This document shows, one piece after another, positions 10,679 to 20,230 of a stretch of DNA of 64,000 bases (the first letter of the stretch is position 1; each line of letters starts with the position of its first letter). The notes under the pieces are model-generated. The model was not told the origin of the DNA. It worked only from the letters and a program-made list of their open reading frames with translations, and made no database searches. The translations under genes were made by a program, and so were the position numbers. The DNA is from DAHUXN01 sp963811805 (GTDB lineage: Bacteria; Acidobacteriota; Terriglobia; Acidiferrales; UBA7541). The stretch covers positions 3,224,001-3,288,000 of the forward strand of contig CAWESU010000001.1 in assembly GCA_963811805.1 (NCBI GenBank), read 5' to 3'.

Positions 10679-11404
10679 ATGCCTGCACGGGAGGGTCAAG
10701 CAGGTAATTGTTTGGAACTTTTTGACCCCGGGCAAGGAATGCATATCGAGAAACGCGGCGGATACGTCGAATGGGTAGGGATGACGGAGAGGGTCGAACC
10801 TCGAGACGACCATCTGCTGCGGCGGATGGCGACAGGCGATGAAGAGGCGTTTCGCCTGTTTTACGCGCGCCACCAGGGAGCGATCTACCGGTTTGCGCTG
10901 CACATGACCGGGCGGCGCGAGTCGGCGGAAGAGGTGGTGCAGGAGGCCTTCCTGACGCTGATTCAGAAGGCCGGGAAGTTCGAGCCGGAGCGGGGCGAGC
11001 CGCAGGCTTTTTTGTACGGGATCGCGCGAATGCACGTGCGGCGGATGCTGGAGCGGGAAAGGCGTTACGAGCCGCTGGGCGAGGACGGGAAGCTGGAAGG
11101 CGCGGCGATTGGCGGGAACGGCCACTCCGTTCACCATGCGCAGCGGGAAGCGGCGCTGGGGGAGTTGACGAGAGGAGAGACCGCCGAGCAGGTGCGGCGG
11201 GCGGTGATGGCGCTGCCGCAGCACTACCGGGAAGTGGTCACGTTGTGCGACCTGCAGGGCCGGGACTACGCGGGCGCGGCGAAGATGCTGGAATGTCCGA
11301 TTGGGACGGTGCGATCGCGGCTGGCGCGGGCGCGGGACATGTTGGCGGAGAGGCTGCGGCCGGCGGTGGCGGCCGTGAAGAAGTCGGCGGGCGGAAGATA
11401 TTAG
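10679..11404 (+). CDS. ECF-type RNA polymerase sigma factor
   Basis: Up to 241 residues. Region 2 (EEAFRLFYARHQGAIYRFALHMTG, then SAEEVVQEAFLTLIQK) and region 4 (LPQHYREVVTLCDLQG, then GTVRSRLARARDML with the helix-turn-helix) are both clear. The core starts near residue 35, and in-frame ATGs at 10739 and 10781 would also give a complete protein; none has an ideal ribosome site, so the start is unsettled. The next gene, 25 bp downstream, encodes a zinc-type anti-sigma factor, so activity is probably held off by that membrane protein until a signal arrives. Confidence 0.9.
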   Translation: MPAREGQAGNCLELFDPGQGMHIEKRGGYVEWVGMTERVEPRDDHLLRRMATGDEEAFRLFYARHQGAIYRFALHMTGRRESAEEVVQEAFLTLIQKAGKFEPERGEPQAFLYGIARMHVRRMLERERRYEPLGEDGKLEGAAIGGNGHSVHHAQREAALGELTRGETAEQVRRAVMALPQHYREVVTLCDLQGRDYAGAAKMLECPIGTVRSRLARARDMLAERLRPAVAAVKKSAGGRY

Positions 11405-11429
11405 GCGAGCAAGAGAAGGTGAAGAGAAG

Positions 11430-12116
11430 ATGAATTGCGCGGATTTCGAGAACGTGGTGCATGAGCTGGCGCGCGAGGTGCTGGGCGAGCCGGCGTCGGT
11501 GATGGCGCGTTTCCATGCGGAAACGTGCGAGGCGTGCGCGGCGCGGCTGGCGGAGGCGCGGATGGTGGCGCAGGGGCTGCGAGATGCCGCGGAGGACGCG
11601 GAGGGGTTGGAAGCTCCGGAGCGGCTGGAAGGGAGGCTGGTGGCGGCGTTTCGCGAGCATCAGCGGAGCCTGGAGCGCGAACGGTATCGCGAGCGGCGGG
11701 TGCGGCTGCGTTGGGCAGAGTGGATGGGATTGGCCGCGGCGGCGGTGGTGCTGGCGGGTGTTGGCGCGTGGGGTTTTTCGCACGGGCATGCGCGGGCGAC
11801 GAAGACGAGTTCGAGCGCGGTGGTGAAGAGCGCGGTGAACGCGGGCGCGAGTGACGTGAATGGCGGCGCGCAGCAAGCGGCGGGCGTGGAAACGGCGGCG
11901 GCGGAGGAGGCCGGTTTTGTGCCGGTACCGTATGGCGAAGGGCTCTCGGCGGATGATTCGGGATTGGTGGTGCGCGTTTCGATGACGCGCAGCGCGCTGG
12001 GGAGTTTGGGCTATCCGGTGGATGAAATGGATGGCGGCGACGTGATTCAGGCGGACTTGCTGGTCGGCGAAGACGGCTGGCCGCGAGCGGTGCGTTTGGT
12101 ACAGCAAGGGCAGTAG
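11430..12116 (+). CDS. Membrane anti-sigma factor with zinc-finger (ZAS-like) motif
   Basis: 228 residues. The N-terminal cytoplasmic part has H29-x3-C33-x2-C36, the zinc-binding anti-sigma signature. One membrane helix (about 98-117, WMGLAAAAVVLAGVGAWGF) separates it from an extracytoplasmic part rich in Ala and Ser and ending in a small beta-rich region. It should bind the sigma factor encoded just upstream. AGGTGAAGAGAAG precedes the start. The C-terminal domain is not recognised. Confidence 0.85.
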   Translation: MNCADFENVVHELAREVLGEPASVMARFHAETCEACAARLAEARMVAQGLRDAAEDAEGLEAPERLEGRLVAAFREHQRSLERERYRERRVRLRWAEWMGLAAAAVVLAGVGAWGFSHGHARATKTSSSAVVKSAVNAGASDVNGGAQQAAGVETAAAEEAGFVPVPYGEGLSADDSGLVVRVSMTRSALGSLGYPVDEMDGGDVIQADLLVGEDGWPRAVRLVQQGQ

Positions 12117-12183
12117 CAGTAAGGGTAAGAAGGGTTTTTGGCTGGGCGGCTAACCGCCGCAGAAAGAAGAGAGGAGTCCTACG

Positions 12184-13005
12184 ATGAACGGCAGAATCGC
12201 CAAGTACGCTGTGGTGGCGTTGGTGGCGGCGGGCATCAGCCTGACGGCGCGGGCGCAAGGTCCAGGAATGGCGGGACCGGGACGTCATGGCGGAGGAATG
12301 GGACCCGAGAGCTTCGCGTTCGAGCGGTTGGTGGGCGGATTTGGCGGGAAAGTGGTGACGGGCTCGCCGTTCTCGGCGACAGTGACGCGCGAGACGGTGC
12401 AGGTGCTGTCGAATGGGACGAAGGTCGACCAGAAGGAGACGGGAACGGTTGCGCGCGATAGCGTGGGGCGAACGCGGCAGGATATGACGCTGCCGGCGAT
12501 TGGGCCACTGGCGGCGTCGGGACAGGTGCCGCACCTCGCGTTCATACGGGATCCTGTGGCCGGGAAAAATTATATTTTGAATGAGGACAAGAAGACGGCC
12601 TTGACGGTCACGCGACGCGCGGGAGCGAACGGGCAAAATCGCGAGGGCATGCGGGAGGGGATGCGCGAGAACCGGAATGCCAACGTGCAGACCACGTCGC
12701 TTGGCACGAAAGTGATCGACGGGCTGACTGTGCAAGGCACGCAGTACACGCGAACGATTCCCGCGGGCCAGATCGGCAATAGCGCGCCGATCGTGATTAC
12801 GCGAGAGGAATGGTATTCGACGGATTTGCAGATGGTGGTGTCGAGCACGCGAACGGATCCGCGGTTTGGCACGACCACGTATCAATTGACGAACATCAAT
12901 CGGGGCGAGCCGACGCAGTCGCTGTTTACGGTGCCGTCGGACTATACGGCTGCACCGATGCGGTTTCATGCCGGGCAAGTGAACAGGCCGGACGACCAGA
13001 ACTAA
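12184..13005 (+). CDS. Secreted hypothetical protein in the ECF sigma operon
   Basis: 273 residues. A signal peptide (residues 1-25, ending LTARAQ) predicts export. The mature N-terminus is Gly/Met-rich, and there is a basic Arg/Met/Asn stretch near 150-165 (GMREGMRENRN). The remainder is beta-rich with no catalytic motif recognised. GAGGAG precedes the start. It follows the anti-sigma gene by 67 bp and is followed by a strong terminator, so it is probably the third gene of the operon and may be the envelope component the sigma factor responds to or controls. Confidence 0.75.
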   Translation: MNGRIAKYAVVALVAAGISLTARAQGPGMAGPGRHGGGMGPESFAFERLVGGFGGKVVTGSPFSATVTRETVQVLSNGTKVDQKETGTVARDSVGRTRQDMTLPAIGPLAASGQVPHLAFIRDPVAGKNYILNEDKKTALTVTRRAGANGQNREGMREGMRENRNANVQTTSLGTKVIDGLTVQGTQYTRTIPAGQIGNSAPIVITREEWYSTDLQMVVSSTRTDPRFGTTTYQLTNINRGEPTQSLFTVPSDYTAAPMRFHAGQVNRPDDQN

Positions 13006-13102
13006 AGAATCGGTTTTGACGTAGACGAACTTGCAAGCGCGGCTGCGCATCCGGCCGCCACGCAAGCCCCGGGCGACTCCTACTCGGTGCAACGGGGAAG
13101 AA

Positions 13103-13137
13103 GGGGCACGCTCCCGCGTGCCCCTTTCTTGCTTTTG
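13103..13137 (+). terminator. Rho-independent terminator of the ECF sigma operon
   Basis: A perfect nine-base-pair stem, GGGGCACGC / GCGTGCCCC, has loop TCCC and is followed by TTTCTTGCTTTT. It ends the plus-strand operon 98 bp after the secreted-protein gene and just before the converging serA. Confidence 0.9.
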
Positions 13138-13166
13138 GGCCCGCCTGCGCGATTTTTTGCCACGCC

Positions 13167-14378
13167 CTAGTACAAGACGCGGAATTTGATGGTGTGGGGA
13201 ATTTCGCGCAAATCGCCGAGGATTTTTTCGCGATAGGCGATGCCAATGTCGGTGATGGCGTAACCGATGGTTTCGGTGGTCTTCAAATATTGGCCGAGAA
13301 TGTTGGCTTGGTGCGTGGCGAAGACATGGTTGATCTGGGCGAGCATTCCGGGAATGTTTTCGTGGATGTGGATGAGGCGATGGGCGTTTTTGATTTTCGG
13401 CAGTTGGACGTTGGGAAAATTCACGCTGTAAAGAGTGCTGCCGTCGCGCGCATAGTCGACAATCCTCTCTGAAACAAACGAACCGATATCCTGCTGAGCT
13501 TCTTCGGTGCTGCCGGCGATGTGCGGGGTCAAGATGACCTGTTCGATGCCTTGCAGAGGAGATGTGAATTTTTCGTGATTGTCCTTGGGCTCGCGCGGGA
13601 AAACGTCGAGGGCGGCGGCGCGAATTTTGCCGGACTTGAGGCTGGCGGCGAGGGCTTCATCGTCGACGACGAAGCCGCGGCTGGCATTCAGAAAAATGGC
13701 GCCGGCCTTCATCTGGCGGAATTGCGTGCGCCCGAAGAGGCCGCGATTTTCGGAGCGGCCGTCGACGTGGAGGGTGACGATGTCGGCGAGGGACAGGAGC
13801 TGGGAGAGCGAGCGGCACTTCTTCGCGTTGCCGAGGACGAGCTTGACTTCGAGGTCGTAGAAATATACTTCCATGCCGAGGGATTCGGCGAGAACGGAAA
13901 GCTGCGAGCCGATTTTGCCGTATCCGACGATGCCGAGTTTCTTGCCGCGAATTTCGTTGCTGCCCGTGGCGGATTTGTCCCACACGCCGCGATGGAGTTT
14001 CTGGCTTTTGGCGAAGACGCCGCGCGCGAGGAGGAGGATTTCGCCGAGGACGATTTCAACGACGCTGCGCGTGCTGCTATAGGGCGCGTTGAAAACGGCG
14101 ACACCGCGGCGGGCGGATGCTTGGAGATCGATTTGGTCGGTGCCGATGCAGAAGGCTCCGACGGCAATGAGATCGGGGGCGCTCGAAAGGACGCGCGGAG
14201 TCACGTGGGTTTTGGAGCGAATGCCCAAGGCCGAAGCGCGCGGGAGCTTTTGGCAAAGAGCGTCTTCGTCGAGGCTCTGCGGCAGGGATTCCACGTCGTA
14301 GCCGGCTGCGCGGAGGCGTGCCGCGGCGTCGGGATGCACGTTTTCGAGGAGCAGAGCTTTTGGTTTATGATTCTTCAT
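13167..14378 (-). CDS. serA: D-3-phosphoglycerate dehydrogenase
   Basis: 403 residues with the usual order: substrate domain, NAD domain (VGYGKIG near 152-158), catalytic region with the DVFPREP and LTPHIAGST blocks, and a C-terminal ACT domain (about 330-403, with NIPGMLAQINHVFATHQANI). It makes 3-phosphohydroxypyruvate from 3-phosphoglycerate, the first step of serine synthesis; the ACT domain usually mediates serine feedback. It is similar to the short E. coli-type enzyme. It is transcribed alone, converging on the ECF operon. Confidence 0.94.
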   Translation of the reverse strand: MKNHKPKALLLENVHPDAAARLRAAGYDVESLPQSLDEDALCQKLPRASALGIRSKTHVTPRVLSSAPDLIAVGAFCIGTDQIDLQASARRGVAVFNAPYSSTRSVVEIVLGEILLLARGVFAKSQKLHRGVWDKSATGSNEIRGKKLGIVGYGKIGSQLSVLAESLGMEVYFYDLEVKLVLGNAKKCRSLSQLLSLADIVTLHVDGRSENRGLFGRTQFRQMKAGAIFLNASRGFVVDDEALAASLKSGKIRAAALDVFPREPKDNHEKFTSPLQGIEQVILTPHIAGSTEEAQQDIGSFVSERIVDYARDGSTLYSVNFPNVQLPKIKNAHRLIHIHENIPGMLAQINHVFATHQANILGQYLKTTETIGYAITDIGIAYREKILGDLREIPHTIKFRVLY

Positions 14379-14479
14379 GTCGTCAGACGCAAGAAGAGAT
14401 ATTACATGTAAAAGGGAAGCAGTTGGCTATAACTCGCTGTGATCGTTGGACAAAGACGAAGATCCATGGTGACAGGCTG

Positions 14480-14745
14480 ATGGACGAGAAAGCGTTGGCG
14501 GCGCAGTTGGTGAGCGAGGGATTTTCGAGAACGTACGTGTGGGAGGATGAGCCGGGCGTGCAGTATCCGGAGCACGTACACCGGATGGAGACGGCGCACA
14601 TTATTCTGAGTGGGGAAATGACGCTGACGATGGACGGGAAGGCGCAGACGTATCGAGTTGGCGAACGCTGCGACGTGTCAGCGGCGCGGTTCATTCGGCG
14701 GAAATGGGGCCGCGGGGATGCCGGTACCTGATCGGCGAGCGGTGA
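14480..14745 (+). pseudogene. Cupin-domain protein with a single-base frameshift near the C-terminus
   Basis: The first frame encodes a small cupin: EHVHRMETAHIILSGEMTL carries metal-binding histidines, followed by DGKAQTYRVGERCDV. After about 14681 the frame reads nonsense, while another frame continues SGAVHSAEMGPRGCRYLIGER and stops at 14745. Inserting one G in GCGGCGCGG would join the two as VSAGAVHSAEMG. Either a real disruption or a sequencing error. If corrected, the product is about 88 residues. A longer upstream frame overlapping serA is not supported. Confidence 0.75.
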
Positions 14746-14803
14746 GGCTCGGCGGAAGAATTTTGCGAGAGATTATGGGCGAGAAATCGCCGAGGTGGAC
14801 CGC

Positions 14804-15787
14804 ATGAGGGCGATCTATATCAAGCAGCATGGCGCCGTTGACGCTCTTAAGGTGAGCGAGGTTCCCAAGCCGGCGATTGGAGCCGGCGACGTACTGGTGA
14901 GAGTAGAGGCGTCCGGGATCAATCCAAGCGACGTTGCAAGCGTAGAAGGCAAGTTTGCGGGATCGGTACTTCCACGGATCGTTGGCCGCGATTTTGCGGG
15001 CCAGGTTGTGGAAGGTCCCTCAGATTTGATCGGTGAGGAGGTATGGGGCAGCGGCGGCGATCTTGGGATTTTCCGCGACGGGACGCACGCTGAGTATGTG
15101 GCTATCCCGCGGAAAGCCGTGGCGCGACGACCCAAGAATCTGTCCGCGGAAGAGGCGGCGGTTGTCGGCGTTCCGTTTATCACAGCGTTCTCGGCGCTCG
15201 TTCCCCTGGGGCGGCTGAAGAAAGGCGAGTGGGTGATCATCTCAGGGGCGGCAGGATCGGTGGGACAGGCGGCGATTCAGTTAGCCCGTGCAAAGGGCGC
15301 GTGCATTGTTGCGTTGATCAAAGATGAAAGCGAGGAACAAAAGCTCAAATCCGGGACCGTCCAAGCGATTGCACAGTCCGACCGTGGCGACTTGAATCGC
15401 GTTGTGCGCGAAGCAACGAGCGGCAAGGGCGCTGACCTCGCGCTAAACGCTGCGGGGAGCAGCATCTTCGGCGCTCTGATTGAGGCGCTTGCCTTGGGAG
15501 GGCGCCAAGTGGTTTTTTCCGTGGCCGGAGGCAGAGAGTCCACGCTCGACCTTTTGTCTTTCTACAAAAATCAATTTGCTCTTTACGGGCTGGATACGCA
15601 GAAGTTTGACGCGACGGAGTGCGCCGGAATATTGAATGAGCTTGCGCCTCTGTTCGAATCGGGTGCGTTACAGCCGCCGACGATCGACAGCCGATATGAA
15701 CTTTCCGAAGCCGCGCAGGCATACGGGAAAGTAGCAGCCGGCGGGAGCGGGAAGGTTGTTTTCGTGATGGCCTCGCAGAGGAGCTGA
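14804..15787 (+). CDS. Zinc-independent MDR-family NAD(P)H:quinone oxidoreductase-like protein
   Basis: 327 residues. The GroES-like N-terminal part includes SGINPSDV and the central nucleotide motif is ISGAAGSVGQAAIQLA (near 145-160), as in QOR-type medium-chain dehydrogenases. No zinc-ligand cysteine set is seen. Substrate unknown; quinones or enals are typical. The ATG at 14804 follows GAGGTGG closely; a GTG nine bases upstream is an alternative. Its 3' end meets glcF tail to tail with one base between. Confidence 0.88.
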   Translation: MRAIYIKQHGAVDALKVSEVPKPAIGAGDVLVRVEASGINPSDVASVEGKFAGSVLPRIVGRDFAGQVVEGPSDLIGEEVWGSGGDLGIFRDGTHAEYVAIPRKAVARRPKNLSAEEAAVVGVPFITAFSALVPLGRLKKGEWVIISGAAGSVGQAAIQLARAKGACIVALIKDESEEQKLKSGTVQAIAQSDRGDLNRVVREATSGKGADLALNAAGSSIFGALIEALALGGRQVVFSVAGGRESTLDLLSFYKNQFALYGLDTQKFDATECAGILNELAPLFESGALQPPTIDSRYELSEAAQAYGKVAAGGSGKVVFVMASQRS

Positions 15788-15788
15788 G

Positions 15789-17159
15789 CTAACTGGAAGT
15801 GGCGCGATCGAGAAGTTCGATGACGTGGAAAACTTCCTGGCGCGTGTTGTAAAGCTTGGCTCCGGCGCGCAACTGCAAGATGCATCCGGGATTGGCGGTG
15901 ACAATCGCGGATGCGCGACTGGATGAGGCGTGGCGCATTTTCTCCTGCAGAAGCTGCATGGACGTGTCTGTTTCCGTGACGTTGTAAACCCCTGCCGAGC
16001 CGCAGCAGTGATCCGCCATGGGCATTTCGACGAACTCGACGCCGGGGATGGCGCGAATGAGCTTGCGCGGAGCCTCGCGGATTTTCTGGCCGTGAAGAAG
16101 ATGGCAGGAGTCCTGATAAGTGACGCGCATGCGCGTCTTGCGAAGCGGCGCGGACAGGCCAAGGCCGGCGAGAAATTCGGTGACATCGCGGACCTTTGGC
16201 GAAAATTCGGCGGCGTTTTTGGCGTCGAGCACATTGCGTGAGGCGCCCTCCTGCGCGGGATCGCTTCCCGAGAAAAGTTCGGTGTATTCCTTGAGAGTGG
16301 AGCCGCAGCCGGCGGCGTTGGTGACGATGGCGTCGAAAGGCTCGGCCAAAAATGCTTCCATGTTTTTTCGCGCGAGCTCGCGTGCCACATCGCGGACGCC
16401 CGCATGGGCGGCGAGGGCGCCGCAGCAGAATTGGTTCGCAGGGACGACGACTTCGCAGCCGTTGGCTTGCAGGACGCGAATGGTGGCGTCGTTGAGCGCG
16501 GTGAACGTGACTTGAGCGAGGCAGCCGGCGAAAAAGGCGACGCGGGCGCGGCGTTGGCCGCGCGCGGGAAACGTTTTCCCGAGGCGTGAAAAGAAAAAGT
16601 CGGAATCGATGGGCGGAAGCAGCGCGGCGCGCCGTTGCATGCCGAAAAGACGCAGGGCGCCGCTGGCGCGGACGAGCGTTTCGAGGCCGGAGCGTTGGTA
16701 GAAACGCACGAGACGCGCCAGACGCGCGATGAGGCGCGGGTCGGGAAGCAAGCGGCGATAGACGAAATTGCGAGTCCAGCGAGAAATGCGCGGGCGCTCG
16801 AAATTGCGGGCGATTTGCGCGCGGGCGAGTTCGACGAGCTTGCCGTATTCGACGCCGGAAGGGCAGGCGGTTTCGCAGGCGCGGCAGTCGAGGCAGCGGT
16901 CGATATGAGTGACGAAGCTTTCGCCGAGCTCGAGGCGGCCTTGATCGACAAGGGCCATTTGGCGAATGCGGCCGCGCGGCGAATCGGCTTCGTTGTGCCA
17001 GAGACGATAGGTGGGGCAGGCGTTGAGGCAGAGGCCGCAATGAATGCAACGAGAGTAGTCGGCGTAATCGGGCTTATCGCCGGCGGTGAAGCCGCTGAGA
17101 GTTTCGGCGAATTCGCGCTGCGCTTCTTCGTGAGTTTGTGGCGGCAAGGCGGAGGACAT
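15789..17159 (-). CDS. glcF: Glycolate oxidase iron-sulfur subunit
   Basis: 456 residues. Two [4Fe-4S] motifs, CIHCGLCLNACP and CLDCRACETACP, lie in the N-terminal part. Two CCG-type domains follow, with CCGALAAHAG and DHCCGSAG. It passes electrons from the FAD subunits towards quinones. The ATG at 17159 follows GGAGG and is 4 bp after the glcE stop. Much longer frames in this region on the same strand are GC shadows. Confidence 0.95.
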   Translation of the reverse strand: MSSALPPQTHEEAQREFAETLSGFTAGDKPDYADYSRCIHCGLCLNACPTYRLWHNEADSPRGRIRQMALVDQGRLELGESFVTHIDRCLDCRACETACPSGVEYGKLVELARAQIARNFERPRISRWTRNFVYRRLLPDPRLIARLARLVRFYQRSGLETLVRASGALRLFGMQRRAALLPPIDSDFFFSRLGKTFPARGQRRARVAFFAGCLAQVTFTALNDATIRVLQANGCEVVVPANQFCCGALAAHAGVRDVARELARKNMEAFLAEPFDAIVTNAAGCGSTLKEYTELFSGSDPAQEGASRNVLDAKNAAEFSPKVRDVTEFLAGLGLSAPLRKTRMRVTYQDSCHLLHGQKIREAPRKLIRAIPGVEFVEMPMADHCCGSAGVYNVTETDTSMQLLQEKMRHASSSRASAIVTANPGCILQLRAGAKLYNTRQEVFHVIELLDRATSS

Positions 17160-17163
17160 TTTA

Positions 17164-18546
17164 TCAGAGGCCTCCAACAAAACGGCCAGGCGCGAAGATA
17201 TTGTGCGGGTCGAAGGCGCGCTTGACTTTTTGCATGAGCAGGAAATCGTCGCGCAACGGGCCCCAGACGCCGAGTTCGCGTTTCCATTCCGAGGGGCAGG
17301 CGACGACGGAGGCGCGGAAATTGTGGCGCTCGCCGGCCTGCAAGATGTCCTGGCGGACGACGGCCCGTTCCTTTTGCGCTTCGGGCGAATCGGGAAGGAC
17401 GAAGAGATAGAGCACGCCGACGCCACGAATCAAAGCGAAAGGGCGCACGCTGTAGCGTTCGGATTCCGACGCGATGAACTGCAGAACATCGGGGACGTCG
17501 GAAGGGAGCGCAGTGATTTTCAAGACGATGGCAGAGGGCGAAGATTCAACGATGAGCGGGACGGCTTCGCGAAGGCTGGAGACGATGGCTTCGCGTTCGG
17601 AGCCGGAGAGCATTTCGGATTTCTTGGCGTCGCATTGATCGGCCATTTGGCGCAGGTCGCTCGAGCAGCGGTCGAGGACGGCGCTGGAGCCGGAGATTCC
17701 GGCGAGCAAGAGCCAGTCGGAGGGGGAGGAACGGGTAGCGTCAAGTGACGGCAATTTCGCGTTCGACGGGAAAAGCAACGATGCGATTTCGGGGCTAAGG
17801 ATTTCCAGAGTGGGGGGTGAGATTGGCGAAGCGACGATTTTTTGGCGGAGCGCGAGGGCGTCGTCGGATGAGGCGAGCGATGCGACAAAGAGGCGCTCGC
17901 AGGAGGGAAGCGGAAAGGTTTTGAAATTAACGCGAGTGATGACGCCGAGGGAGCCGATGGAGCCGAGAAAGAGTTTGTGCAAATCGTAGCCGCTGACATT
18001 TTTGACGACGCGGCCGCCGCTCTTGGCGAGCGCGCCATCGCCGGAAACGAATTCGACGCCGAGGACGAAATCGCGCGCGGTGCCGTAGGCCTGGCGCAGC
18101 GGCGAATCGACGCCGCTTGCGAGCGTGCCGCCGACGGTGGCGCGTTCGAAGAAGGGAACGGCGAGCGGGAGAAACTGATTGTGCTCGGCGAGAACTTTGG
18201 CGAGGCGCGCGAGGCGGATGCCGGGCTCGACGCTGAGGGTGAGGTCGCCGGGATCGTAGGAGATGACGCGGTCGAGGCGGGCCATGTCGATAGCAAGGTC
18301 GTAGCGCGCCGGCGGCAGACCGATGGAAAGTTTGGTGCGCGCGGCGGTGGGAATGACGGCGAGATTTTCGGCGACGGCGAATTCGACAAGCGCAGAGACT
18401 TGTGGCGCGGTTGCGGGGCGGGCGGCGATTTGCGGCGCGAGGGCGTCGACGGAATAGGCAGCGAGGTCTTCTGGGTCGGTGATGACGTTGCGTGCGCCGA
18501 CGATATCGGCGATGCGGGAATGGTGAACTGTTGCGGGCGCGCTCAC
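17164..18546 (-). CDS. glcE: Glycolate oxidase FAD-binding subunit
   Basis: 460 residues with a PCMH-type FAD-binding domain (VGGTLASGVDSPLR near 145 and GSIGSLGVITRVNFK near 210) and a C-terminal FAD oxidase domain ending DPHNIFAPGRF. With GlcD and GlcF it oxidises glycolate to glyoxylate at the inner face of the membrane. Its start overlaps the glcD stop as ATGA, so the operon order is glcD-glcE-glcF. Confidence 0.94.
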   Translation of the reverse strand: MSAPATVHHSRIADIVGARNVITDPEDLAAYSVDALAPQIAARPATAPQVSALVEFAVAENLAVIPTAARTKLSIGLPPARYDLAIDMARLDRVISYDPGDLTLSVEPGIRLARLAKVLAEHNQFLPLAVPFFERATVGGTLASGVDSPLRQAYGTARDFVLGVEFVSGDGALAKSGGRVVKNVSGYDLHKLFLGSIGSLGVITRVNFKTFPLPSCERLFVASLASSDDALALRQKIVASPISPPTLEILSPEIASLLFPSNAKLPSLDATRSSPSDWLLLAGISGSSAVLDRCSSDLRQMADQCDAKKSEMLSGSEREAIVSSLREAVPLIVESSPSAIVLKITALPSDVPDVLQFIASESERYSVRPFALIRGVGVLYLFVLPDSPEAQKERAVVRQDILQAGERHNFRASVVACPSEWKRELGVWGPLRDDFLLMQKVKRAFDPHNIFAPGRFVGGL

Positions 18547-19997
18547 GAGGGAGTTGGCTCCGGTGAACTTGCGGGGTTACCGGAAAGCGGCAGAGGATTG
18601 ATGCGAACTTCGCCGCAACCTTTGCCGGTGGGGAAGATTTTGCCGGGGTTCAGGCGGCCGACGGGATTGAAGGCGTCGCGAACGGTGCGCATGAGCGCGA
18701 GATCGGCTTCGGTGAAAAGCAGCGGCATCAAGCGATCCTTTTCCATGCCCACGCCATGTTCGCCGGTGATGGCGCCGCCCATTTCGATGCAGAAGCGAAT
18801 GATGGCGTCGGCGGTAGAGACGGCGCGCTGGAATTGCTGGGGGTCACGGGCGTCGAAAAGAATGATGGGATGCAGGTTGCCGTCGCCGGCGTGAAAAATA
18901 TTGCCGATCTCGAAGCCGTTTTCCTTGCCGATGCGATCGATTTCGCGGAGGGTTTGCGGCAACTTGGTGCGCGGGATGACGCCGTCCTGAACGTAATAAG
19001 TTGGCGAGAGGCGGCCGACGGCGCCAAAGGCGTTCTTGCGGGCCTTCCAGAGAAGGTCGCGCTCTTTGGCGTCGCGGGCGACGCGAACTTCACGCGCGCC
19101 ATGAAGTTTGCAGACTTCAGTGATTTGCGCGGCGTGCTCTTCGGCGGCTTCGCGCATGCCGTCGACTTCGATGAGCAGGACGGCGGCGCTGTCGAGAGGG
19201 AACCCGGCGTGAACCCAGGCTTCGACGGCGCGAAGGGTCCAGCCATCGAGCATTTCACAGGCGGCGGGGGTGATGCCGCGCGCGGTGATTTCGACGACGG
19301 ATTCCGTGGCATCGTCGATGCGATCGTAGATGGCGAGGAGAGTTTTGATGGCCTCGGGCAAGCGCGTGAGGCGTACGGTGACTTCGGTGACGAGGGCGAG
19401 CGTGCCTTCGGAGCCGACGAAGAGTCCGCAAAGATCGTAGCCGGGCGCGTCGAGAGATTTTCCACCGATGCGAATAGGTTGGCCATCGGGCAGAACGAGC
19501 TGCATGCCAAGGACGTGGTTGGTGGTGACGCCGTAAGCGAGGGTGTGCGGGCCGCCGGCGTTTTCGGAAACGTTGCCGCCGATGGTGCAGGCTTTCTGGC
19601 TGGAAGGGTCGGGCGCGAAATGCAGACCAGCGTGGGCGACGGCGGCTGATAAATCGGAATTGACGACGCCGGGCTGGACGACGGCGCGCTGATTTTCGAT
19701 GTCGATTTCGAGGATGCGATTCATGCGTGCGAAAGAGACGATGATCCCGCCGTGGCGGGCTAGCGCGCCGCCGGACAGGCCGGTGCCGGCGCCGCGTCCG
19801 ACGATGGGAACGTCATGGCGATTGGCGATTTCGACGATGCGCACGACGTCGGCGGCGTCGCGCGGGAAAACGATGCAATTGGGGCGAGCGACTTCGACGG
19901 AGCCGTCGTATTCGTAGAGCAGCAGATCTTCGGGGCGGCTCAAGACGTGTTCGCGGGTGAGGAGATGTTCGAGGTCGAGAATGAGCTGTTGGTTCAT
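18543..19997 (-). CDS. glcD: Glycolate oxidase catalytic FAD subunit
   Basis: 484 residues. The FAD-binding motif GRGAGTGLSGGAL is near 68-80, TIGGNVSENAGG near 140, and the C-terminal FAD-oxidase signature with HAGDGNLHP near 375 and GEHGVGMEKD near 420. The last 20 residues (Pro/Ser/Glu-rich) extend past the usual end at GRLNPGKIFP. It is the first gene of the leftward glcDEF operon. Glycolate use fits a soil heterotroph; no regulator gene is adjacent. Confidence 0.95.
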   Translation of the reverse strand: MNQQLILDLEHLLTREHVLSRPEDLLLYEYDGSVEVARPNCIVFPRDAADVVRIVEIANRHDVPIVGRGAGTGLSGGALARHGGIIVSFARMNRILEIDIENQRAVVQPGVVNSDLSAAVAHAGLHFAPDPSSQKACTIGGNVSENAGGPHTLAYGVTTNHVLGMQLVLPDGQPIRIGGKSLDAPGYDLCGLFVGSEGTLALVTEVTVRLTRLPEAIKTLLAIYDRIDDATESVVEITARGITPAACEMLDGWTLRAVEAWVHAGFPLDSAAVLLIEVDGMREAAEEHAAQITEVCKLHGAREVRVARDAKERDLLWKARKNAFGAVGRLSPTYYVQDGVIPRTKLPQTLREIDRIGKENGFEIGNIFHAGDGNLHPIILFDARDPQQFQRAVSTADAIIRFCIEMGGAITGEHGVGMEKDRLMPLLFTEADLALMRTVRDAFNPVGRLNPGKIFPTGKGCGEVRINPLPLSGNPASSPEPTPS

Positions 19998-20230
19998 GGG
20001 CGCTTAGACGTCATAGAGCAAATATAGTCGTGCCGGGAAGGTTGGTCAATGCAAGGACGGAGTAAGAGATACGCACGCGCAAGAGTGGCAGCCACGCCTA
20101 CTCAATAATCGTAGTTGTTTATATCGAGACAATTGGAATATAACCTGATGCTTATCGGTGCTTCCGTAAATCCGGCAGGCGAACGGAGCAGATGTCCAAT
20201 CCGCCTGCGATACTGGGGAAGGAGACTACG

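Noticed and set aside
11238..13092. Long minus-strand frames opposite the sigma/anti-sigma operon
   Set aside because: Arg/His/Pro-rich translation typical of antisense in GC-rich DNA.
15583..17287. Long minus-strand frames of 488 and 539 residues overlapping glcF
   Set aside because: Arg/Pro/Ala/Ser-rich shadows; the glcF frame carries both iron-sulfur motifs.
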